Below are positions 56,240-64,000 of a DNA stretch of 64,000 nucleotides, piece after piece. Position 1 is the first letter of the stretch; each line of letters starts with the position of its first letter. Origin of the DNA: Gigaspora margarita (Eukaryota > Glomeromycota > Glomeromycetes > Diversisporales > Gigasporaceae). The position numbers were made by a program, and so were the translations under genes. The DNA lies in the NCBI GenBank assembly GCA_009809945.1, contig WTPW01001146.1, forward strand, positions 127,807-191,806. Direction: 5' to 3'. The notes under the pieces are model-generated. The model was given only the letters and a program-made list of their open reading frames with translations. It was not told where the DNA came from and did not search any database.

Positions 56240-57377
56240 ATGCAACAACAAACTTACAACGGATTGCAATCGACCTATACCGAGAGTTGCGCTGAGCGTA
56301 AAACTTCTGATGGTTGGGAATATATTAGTCATATACACAACGGATATAATGTTAAGGTTAGCGAATGCGACCTCAAGGTTCGAATGGGTAATTATTGCAT
56401 TTTTTAAGAACTGTGAACGAATAAACATTTCTTTATATAACATGCAATTGAGAATTAATCGAAAAAATTATTATAAATAGAATTCGTGCGCAAAGTTTAT
56501 TCAATTTTGTTTGCACAAATCTCCCTTTCAGCCTCTGTTGCCGCATTAATGATGTATAATAGCAGTATCAAATATTGGGTCCAATCACAGTATGAAATTT
56601 CTATTAAAATATATACATGATTTAACAGTTATGTAACAGTTAAAGAGAATGCTAACATGTAAATTCCAATGATACTTATTTTAGTGGTTGGGTCATTTAT
56701 ATTGTTTCTATTTTGACATTCGGTCTTTTATTCGCCCTTCAAACAAGTCATCGATCTTACCCTGATAATTATTTTCTGCTTGCTGCTTTCACGCTTGCCG
56801 AAAGTTATACAATTGGGACCGTTGGTTGGTATTAAAAACTATATAGCATAATTGATTTATTTACCAACATTTCAATAATCTAATTTACATTACCATTGCT
56901 TTTTTTTAATAAAGTGACTTATTATAATTATTTTGTTGTGCTACGTTCCTTAATTGTCACATCTGGCCTTTTTATTGGTATTGTATTGTATACTATGCAA
57001 TCCAAATATGATTTCACTGGAATATTTCCTTTGTAAGTTTTTTTAATTAATTATCTTCATTTCTTTAACATATCGTTTTTTTCACAAGTTTTTCTAATAT
57101 ATTTATTTAAATCAGTCTTTATAATGGTCTTTGGTTTGTTTTGGAAATGAGTATTATAAGACTCTTTATGCCATTCGGTGGTGCTTTGGATTTTATCTTT
57201 ACTTTAATTACCATTGCGTTATTTTGTGGTTTCGTTGCTTTTGATACTTCTGCTATTATGACAACAAAGCACCCTGAAGAATATATTCTTGCTGCAGTTG
57301 AACTTTATTTAGATTTTATTAACATATTTCTAAGAATTCTCGAGTTTTTGAATAAATCCCAATCCCGTAGAGATTAA
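56240..57377 (+). CDS. Bax inhibitor-1 / TMBIM (Lifeguard-like) family membrane protein, five exons
   Basis: Exons 56240-56387, 56481-56589, 56685-56824, 56915-57032 and 57116-57377 join in frame through GT-AG introns (61-95 bp; donors GTAATT, GTATGA, GTTGGT, GTAAGT) into 258 residues, the usual size. After a hydrophilic N-terminus come FVRKVYSILFAQ (51-62), several membrane helices, YPDNYFLLAAFTLAESYTIG (111-130), VTYYNYFVV (133-141), and the C-terminal FDTSAIM (214-220) and EEYILAAVELYLDFINIF (226-243). Asp215 and Asp238 sit where the family's di-aspartyl pH/Ca2+ sensor lies. Known members are ER/Golgi/vacuolar Ca2+-leak proteins that restrain cell death and tune the unfolded-protein response. 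All splice joins preserve family motifs, so the gene looks functional. AATAAA at 57574 may be the polyadenylation signal. Start choice: first ATG in the only frame reaching SECDLKVRM. Confidence 0.93.
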
Positions 57378-57666
57378 ATATATATATATATCCATATCTC
57401 GATATTTGTAGAATATTGATTACCTGTATACGTGTTCTTGTACATTTTTTTTGTTTTTTTTTATTTATGTGATTTATTATTGTTATGTATTTCAATATTC
57501 TTTATTATCATATAACCATGATTTAAACTGGTCTCTTAAAGACTGTAATCATGGTTCAAATGAATCTAATTTCAATAAATTATTATGTTCTCAAGCATAA
57601 TTTATATGTATTTTCTTTCAATGATTATTTTATAAACATTTTTTATAAACCTATGATATTATTTAC

Positions 57667-58277
57667 TAGAGATGGTAAATGACTTGAAATGACCCAAATG
57701 ACTCAAATGACTAGTGACCTGTCGTTGGTCATATGACCTTAGAAGGTCATTTAACATATATTGACTGATAATCTAATGTCTTTCAACCAATCAAAATTAA
57801 TTTTTAGGCAAAAAAAAATATGAGCTATAATCGTAACAAGTCAAAGTTAATCGATATATTGTATATCTTAAGGTGTTAAGAAGATCAAATTTCATATATT
57901 CCGAAATTTGGATAATTTCTTATTATCATTTTGTGTTTATGTTTATATAAAAAAGTTGAAAAAATTTTTGTATAAGCATAAAACACAAAAATGATTTAAT
58001 CAAAAGATATCATAATTATATGAATTTTTAAAATATATGCAATTTCTCTTCTGGACAGCTTTACTTAAGATATAAATATTAATTAATTAAGTAAATTTGA
58101 CTTTTATATGTAGCTACAATCATCGACTAGTGAAATCACAGTATTTGATAACCTTTTATTAGCTATTTGACCAATAAAATTACTTCATATGCAAATGACC
58201 TAAATGACCTGGTCATTTATTCAAATGACTTGGTCATTTAAATTTCGAGTAAATGACCAGGTCATTTACCATCCCTG
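57667..58277. mobile_element. hAT-like element (AGAGATGG/CAGGGATGG ends), 611 bp
   Basis: Ends TAGAGATGGTAAATGAC and inverted CAGGGATGGTAAATGACC with perfect 8-bp duplications TTATTTAC (57659-57666, 58278-58285). Subterminal AAATGACC arrays and a central inverted repeat like 42839-43661. Inserted ~290 bp downstream of the BI-1 stop. Confidence 0.9.
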
Positions 58278-59017
58278 TTATTTACAGTTATAATTTTGAA
58301 TACCGGTAATTTATCCTTAGTGCAATTTTGACTTAAAGTAGAAAAGTAAAATAATAAACTATTAGATAATGATTGGACTCGTCAATTCGTTGCTCGTAGA
58401 GTAGCGATCCGTAGCCTTAAAATCCTAGCTATCCGAATAATCTTCAGATCACATGCGGGTTTATAAATAAACTATCCGAAAAATAATTATAATCGGATAG
58501 ACTTTGATTATTCGTCAGATATCCGGTTAGCCGTTTTAATATTAATCAGTATATTATTTTTTTAATGTAATCAGTGACTAAGTATAAATAATAAATTATT
58601 ATTATTTTTTTATAAATAATAAATCTTTATTTTTTTATTTTTTTTCATATTATCAGTACTTTCATTAAAAAATGTTTACTAACAAAAGACGTTATATATC
58701 TGATTCTAATAATTCTGACTCTAACATTTCTGACTCTAATGAAATTAACGAATCTTCTGAAGAAGAAAAAATGATTCATTTGGACTTAACAGGAAAGATC
58801 AGTTTGGTGTGGACATTCTTTCGATAAGAACTTCATAAAAAAAAAGCAAATGGACAAAATATTCAATATGTAAAGTTGAAATATTAAATTGTAAAGAATG
58901 TGAAAAGAATTACAAAAGTGGAATCTTACTAGTAACTTTATTGGACATTTGAGTACTAAACATGGTATAACAAATCCAATCAAATTTCTCAAAAGGTAAA
59001 TTAAAATATACTATATA

Positions 59018-59266
59018 TGGGCTGCCGTCAATAGAAATCAAGCAAATTTTTTTTAGTAACTTTTTTTAAAGTTTAAATCAAAATAACTTAACAAAATCTT
59101 GAACAAATTTGATAAATTTTTTTTTAAATTAATTCTATAAGTTTATAAAATTAATTTAAAAAAAATTTTATCAAATTTGATTAAATTTTTGTTAAGTTAT
59201 TTCTGTTCAAAGTTTCAAAAAATTTTATTATAAAAAATTTGCTTGATTTCTATTGACGGCAGCCCA
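59018..59266. mobile_element. TA-flanked MITE inside the hAT intron
   Basis: Ends TGGGCTGCCGTCAATAGAAA and its exact complement, bordered by TA (59016-59017, 59267-59268). The interior carries the hairpin module. Perfect outer repeats make it younger than its sister 50794-51044. It lies between a good donor and acceptor, so the insertion alone need not have broken the gene. Confidence 0.9.
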
Positions 59267-59884
59267 TATATTAAGTTTTTATTTTGCTAATTTAACATTA
59301 ATTAATTTAATAAAATTTAGGCAAGATCCATTCACCCTCATGATGAAAAGCAACAAAAGGAGTTACAACAATTACTTGTTACTTGGCTCATAACAGATGC
59401 ATGACCTTTAATTATTGTTCAAAGTGAATTTTTTCATCAATTTATAAATGAACTTGATCTAGCATTTCAAATTCCTGATATTAAATTAATTAAACAAATT
59501 ATTTACTAAACTTTTAATTATTTAATTCCTATTTTATATGAATATATTAAGCAAAATACACTTCTTAAAGTTTTACTTACAATGGATTTATGAACTGGCA
59601 AAAATTATTAAGGTTATCTTGAAATTATATACTTATATATTATTTGCCAATTTAAATTAAAAGAAATTACTTTTATAGTCCAATATATTAGTTATTCTCA
59701 TATAGCTAACATATTTGTAAAACAATAAAACAGATTTTTGAATATTAGGATCCTAGTAAAAAAGTATATTTTATAACTATTGCTAGTAGTTTAAATATAA
59801 AAAAAGCTGTAATAAAAATAAATTAAGTTATATAGCAATGTTGTAGTTTATATAGTTTATAATTAGTAATAAAAGAACTTTTAC

Positions 59885-61151
59885 TTTTTTTTTTTTTTTT
59901 TTTTTGTGTTAAGGTAAGGTCATGCCTCTGGTCTTTATTGAATGTATATTGATCATTACATCATTGCTGTACAATCTTTTATATACTATCTACTTAAGCA
60001 CTGAGACTTGGACTAATTTAACCATGACCTAAACCTACCAGAACCTTACATATTCCCATATATATGGCTGACCTGGATTTGTATGTCCCTTTTCCAACCA
60101 ACAATTGGTATTCATATGTCTGCTACTTTATCCACACTACCTAGTATCATCACTTCCAATTTGGTGTCAGTTGCCAGGTAGGCGCTTTATGCTTCCAAAT
60201 TGGTATACCTAAGTCCCCTACTGGCGTACTTCTCGGGAGTTCATATCTCAAGCCATGCAGCTGTCTCTACCACATTGGGTAAGTATCTCAAGCTTGCATG
60301 CTGCTGCAACTAGCCAATTCTCCTGCATCTTCAGGGCCCTGGATTTAACGTTCTGAATTTGGTAATGTGCAAACGACTATACTTCCCGCTATGGTGACGA
60401 GTGACCAGGCATGTTTCGCAAATGCTTCCAGTTATCAGGTATAGTTGGATGGCATTATAAGGATCTGGTGAACCATGATGCACTCTACATGCACTTATAC
60501 CTGCCTATCCTGTATTGGTGGTTCCAGTCTCCCTTAACGTCCGAGGACTCCCATATGGGTACGCCTAGAGCCCGTTAGGCCTTGACACGTACATGCCTTC
60601 ATGCTTCTACTTATTATTGGCCGGTGAGTTCTGTATTGCCCTTATGAGGTTCACTCCAATCCCAATACCCACTACAACCTTCCTATCGGTCCTTCCTCAG
60701 TATCCCCAAACTTCTAAACCAGTTAGCCCAGAAGGGTCAGTCAGCCTGGCTTTAGATACCAAATGGACTCCCTCTCCTTGGTACATACTTCTGAAACACA
60801 TGTCCTTTTCTTCTGGTGTAACTCCGGTAGCCAGGTTGGTGGACCCTTCCTCGAGGGTCTTGTTGTCCAGTTCTTCGACTCCAGTTTCTGATATTCTAAT
60901 TATAGTTAGCACCATCAAAGATCTTTGCTACTTTCTCATTCGGGACTTCCAAATGGGTATCCACTTTCTGATCCTTGGATTTTATACGCGCCCGACAGCT
61001 CCCATTCAAGATGGTGTACCAAAGGACCTACGAGGAGAAATGGCTACCATAACACAGACCTATTTTTCAAATATCGCCAGTGGGATTTGAACCCTAGACC
61101 TGCCGCTTGGGGTGCGACAACTTACCAACTTCTCTAAGTTGCCACACCCCT
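59885..61151 (-). mobile_element. complete tRNA-headed long retroposon, 1.27 kb
   Basis: Flanked by perfect 12-bp duplications AAGAACTTTTAC (59873-59884, 61152-61163). On the minus strand it starts with a tRNA-like head (about 61150-61075): GGCAACTTAGAGAAGTTGGT with an A-box-like TAGAGAAGTTGG, CGGCAGGTCTAGGGTTCAA, and a perfect B box GGTTCAAATCC. It ends in poly(A) (59885-59906). The ~1.15-kb body lacks a reverse transcriptase frame; frames on either strand (60593-61090 +, 60697-60918 -) have no recognisable domain. Structurally it is a SINE-like pol III retroposon but several times the usual SINE length. Other copies: 15389-20461 (split) and 31600-31745 (head). Confidence 0.85.
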
Positions 61152-61461
61152 AAGAACTTTTACAAGCTCTTGAACCTTTTAAAAAATAAATAAAAGTTTT
61201 AAATCATAGTACTTTATATAATAATTTTATTAATATAATATTAATTATTAAAAATAGCTAGATATTTAGGTAGCTTTTATTATACAATATACAGTTTTAT
61301 GTATCAAATTGTAAAAAAATTAAAAAAAATTTTTTAACCAATCAAGAAATAATAAATATTAAAAATTATATTTAATAATTATAAAAAGAAAGAATCACAA
61401 GATAAACAATTCCAAATTAAATTAAATACAACAGTAAATACTATAGATCTCTTAAAAAAGT

Positions 61462-61992
61462 AGGACCCTAAACATCTCTCATATAGGTCGTAACCAGTGT
61501 TTAAAATTCAAATTTGGTTTTATGTTCTCAAAAAGAACATTTTTAATTTCTTAATGTTCTTAGTAAAAGTTTAATGTTCTTTATATAGGAAAATTAAAAT
61601 TTGTTTAATATTAAAAGAAATTTTGAATGTTCTCAAATAGAGAACATATTTTAATAATTTATGTTCTCAAAAATTGTTTAATGTTCTTTGAGAACACTGA
61701 GAACATTGAATTTTAAACACTGGTCATAACTGGATTTTGGCCAATTTTGATCTAATTTGCTGAAAATGACAAAATTTATTTACTTTAATAACTTCTAATC
61801 CAGTGATCAGAATTGAATAAACTTTTTTTTATTAAATGCGCTTTACTGAGAACTTCATTTTAAAAAAAGTTTATTCAAATTGGACTACTGAATACTAAGA
61901 TAATTGCCAAAAACTGTTTTTGCTTCTCAAATTTTAGGTGTTTTTGCTAAAAAATTTCAAGTATGACCTCTATACTAGATGTTCAGGGTCCT
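61462..61992. mobile_element. hAT-D MITE hosting another MITE
   Basis: Ends AGGACCCTAAACATCTCTCA and inverted AGGACCCTGAACATCTAGTA with 8-bp duplications AAAAAAGT (61454-61461) and ATAAAAGT (61993-62000). Without the insertion 61495-61722 it is ~295 bp and nearly identical in order to 4158-4452 (AATTGAATAAACTTTTTTTT, TTTTGCTTCTCAAATTTTAG). Confidence 0.85.
61495..61722. mobile_element. hAT-like MITE with CAGTGTTTAAAATTCAA ends
   Basis: Perfect 17-bp terminal inverted repeats CAGTGTTTAAAATTCAA with 8-bp duplications GTCGTAAC and GTCATAAC (61487-61494, 61723-61730), differing only by CpG to CpA. ATGTTCT/AGAACAT words occur about ten times inside and are candidate transposase sites. 228 bp. Confidence 0.9.
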
Positions 61993-62315
61993 ATAAAAGT
62001 AAAGTATAATTTGTATAAAATATTATATTATTACTATTCTAATTCTATATTATAAGAATTGATATTTGTATTACTAGATCTAAATATTTTAAATAACATA
62101 ATTATATAAATAATATAAATAAAACAACTGTTAAAGGTTTTTTTAAAACAATTATATAATAATAAAAACTATAAAATTAGTTTCAAATTCAACTCTTTTC
62201 AACAATCACTTGTACCAAAATTTTTAAGAAAGCCAACCTATGAAAACTCTATATCTAATATATAAAATATCAAATAGACTTTATATAGTGATTGTTGTTA
62301 AGGTCCATAAGCTAG

Positions 62316-62465
62316 TACTTGTTGTTTAGGTGTAAAGTTCATAGACTACCTGCTATTAAGCTTAGAGTTTATTACTTACTGCAGAAACATCACTTGTCAT
62401 TTAGGGATAAAGCTCATAGACTATCTGCTAACAAGTTTAGAATTTATTACTTATTGTAAAACTAA
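62316..62465. repeat. two-unit ~73-bp direct repeat
   Basis: CTTGTTGTTTAGGTGTAAAG...TAGACTACCTGCTATTAAGC...TTTATTACTTACTG is repeated as CTTGTCATTTAGGGATAAAG...TAGACTATCTGCTAACAAGT...TTTATTACTTATTG. Around it (61993-63500) I see no gene, TIR pair or other structure. Confidence 0.7.
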
Positions 62466-63499
62466 GCAAACTCTAGTGCTATTGAGCAAAGAAGTAGCAA
62501 GTAGAACAATTTCTAAAGTCTAGTTTTGAGATGTGTTATTATGTTTAGCGTAACTTTTACCAACTCTCTTTATTTGGTATTTTTACTGTCTCTTAGATTT
62601 TTCAAATTTTTTATCAAAAAGTGGGCATTCCAGCTTACTTTCTCCAAAAAAGTAGCAGTATTTACTCTTTTCAAATAGAAATACATCCCTGAACGTGAAC
62701 TGGTGCAATCATGAGTAATTTAGGGTTTATTTGATAAACAAGTAATGATGTATTGGAGATCTAGAGAACACATGAAAAATTTCTTACAGGAACTTTTAGT
62801 CATTGATGTATTTTTTTTATATACATATAGCATTTTGATAGATATTCTATACAATATTATATAATTTTTACCAGCATGTGCAGACTTAGTAGCACTTTTA
62901 TTTCTTTTTCTTTTTTACTTTTTCTTTAGTTTTATTTAGATTTATTTTTTTTTTTGGTTGTAATTTTGGTTTTAACTTAATTTTATTATTTAGGTAGTGT
63001 AGTTTTGCTCTTATTTTAATCTTTTTACTTTTTTTATTCTTCTATATGAGAAGCTCAAGGAGGGAGTTTTTAGAAAGAATTGATTTGAAGTAAGGTAACT
63101 GAGGCCCAGAGTCATTCTCTAAAAAATATTCAACTAAGTCAGTATGGCTTAGAGACTAACAAACATAAGTGCAACAACCATATCTGAATACTAGTAAAAT
63201 TATTGGGTATTAGTTTATATTAATATTAGTATTTAAATTTGTATATACTCTATATAAAATTGTCTAATAAAATAGCACAAGGTTGTAAAGTGAAAAAAAA
63301 TAAAAATTATAAAATAGATCAAAATAAGAAAAAGCTTAATAATAATGCTTATAAATTAAAAAAAAGGTATTTAATAAATTTATAGCTATTACAAATTTAC
63401 TATATATATTATACTTGCTAAAATTATTAGAAAAAGAAGACTATCTAGTAGCTAATAAAATTAATAAATATATAAGATAACCTAAAACATCATCGAATT

Positions 63500-64000
63500 T
63501 ATAGTACCAAAATCTTTCGAAAGATCTTGCAAACATGCAAAATCTTTCAAAAGACCTTGCATATCACAATGTATTTCAAAATATTTTGCAATATATTTTA
63601 AAATATTTCAGGTTTCGAAATATTTTGAAAAAGATTTCGAAATATTTCGAAAGTGAATTCGAAATATTTTTTGAAATATTTTGGTTTGAAATAATTTGAA
63701 ATAATTTCAAAATATTTTAGACCTGTGAAACCAAGCTAGATCAGTAAATCTGTAACCTGGATAATACCAAGGGCACACTTGACTATATTTTCGAAATACT
63801 TTGAAATTTTGTATAATCTATTAAAATTAATCTACAAATTCTGTATTACAAGATCAGATTAGATCTTTTGTTTATAAATTAGATCTTCTACATTGTTTTT
63901 TTCATTTTGTTTTGTTTTTTTTCTTTCACTTTGTTTACATTGTTTTTTTAGTTTTACTTTGTTTTTTTTTGTTTTTGTTTTTTGTTTTTTTTTTTAATTT
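63500..64000 (+). mobile_element. family A element, truncated by the window end (A6)
   Basis: CGAAATATTTTGAAAA-type repeats, AACCAAGCTAGATCAGTAAA, CTGTAACCTGGATAATACCA, AGATCAGATTAGATCTTTTG and T-rich spacer follow the first 500 bp of 10459-12250. It keeps several CGAAA words, so it is intermediate in CpG decay. Confidence 0.75.

Larger units (their letters stand above)
58673..61205 (+). pseudogene. hAT transposase with BED zinc finger, interrupted
   Basis: ATG at 58673 (MFTNKRRYISDSNNSDSNIS) leads in shifted frames to a BED finger: SLVWTFF, CKECEKNYKS, TSNFIGHLSTKHG (58800-58970). An intron (donor 58996, acceptor 59320) holds the MITE 59018-59266. The next exon reads HPHDEKQQKELQQLLVTWLI, PLIIVQSEFFHQFINELDLA, FQIPDIKLIKQII, then LTMDL-stop-TGKNY-stop-GYLEI, the first catalytic Asp block (family LTTDLWTS), ITFIVQYISYSHIANIF, and KVYFITIASSLNIKKA, where the second catalytic Asp position no longer reads Asp. 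The retroposon 59885-61151 cuts it; ALEPFK (about 61165-61185) resumes. The Trp of DLWT is TGA. Clearly inactive, 3' half absent. Confidence 0.85.

Noticed and set aside
60593..61137. 165- and 70-codon frames in the retroposon
   Set aside because: They lie antisense to the tRNA-headed retroposon and contain no recognisable domain; the second copy does not keep them open.
61070..61151. A genuine tRNA gene
   Set aside because: A- and B-box-like words are present on the minus strand, but acceptor and T stems do not pair well and the sequence is the head of a repeated retroposon.

Overview
The window looks like nuclear DNA of a very AT-rich, transposon-saturated fungus. Clues are short GT-AG introns, a fungal-type BAX-inhibitor-1 gene, a GT25 glycosyltransferase gene, FAR1/MULE and BED/hAT transposases and a LINE with an RNase H tail. 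An arbuscular mycorrhizal fungus (Glomeromycotina) is my best guess; this is inference from composition and gene style, not a database result. Two apparently intact protein-coding genes are present: a GT25-type glycosyltransferase (44891-45730, +) and a five-exon Bax inhibitor-1/TMBIM gene (56240-57377, +). A small secreted cysteine-rich protein gene (40873-41244, -) is probably real but carries two compensating frameshifts. The remaining coding signal is decaying: a MULE transposase (3-2145), a 5'-truncated LINE (9292-13456), a multi-exon gene of unknown function with a truncated paralogue (23611-25770 and 27555-28170, -), a C2HC zinc-finger fragment (27168-27311), a PD-(D/E)XK nuclease-like pseudogene (46433-47359, -) and a BED/hAT transposase pseudogene (58673-61205).

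Layout. 1-7.8 kb: MULE pseudogene, minisatellites, a hAT-type MITE, and copies of an A-rich element called family A here. 7.83-34.62 kb: a 26.8-kb nest whose outer ends are a hAT-like inverted repeat flanked by a near-perfect 8-bp target duplication (GTTTTTAC/GTTTTTGC). Inside it, elements sit inside elements up to five levels deep: TA-flanked mariner-like elements, a LINE, retroposons, foldback elements and further hAT-like elements. Its outer end split an older family A copy, whose halves lie at 7250-7829 and 34619-35625. 34.6-40.8 kb: more family A, foldbacks, an assembly gap (37681-38636) inside an inverted repeat, and two complete TIR elements. 40.8-58.5 kb: gene-bearing part with higher sequence complexity, where mobile elements are mostly short and separate. 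58.7-64 kb: a hAT transposase pseudogene broken by a MITE in its intron and by a complete 1.27-kb tRNA-headed retroposon, then a hAT MITE carrying another MITE, and a family A copy running off the end.

The host genes do not form a pathway. The mobile elements do interact: target-site duplications and nesting give a relative age order, and decay of CpG to TpG/CpA separates older copies from younger ones. The unusual content is the amount of palindromic DNA: an alternating two-palindrome array (16.26-20.10 kb), a hairpin with 226-bp arms differing by one base (48666-49122), a foldback family with shared arms and different centres, and one roughly 95-bp hairpin module recurring inside otherwise different elements. 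No CRISPR array, rRNA or bona fide tRNA gene was seen.
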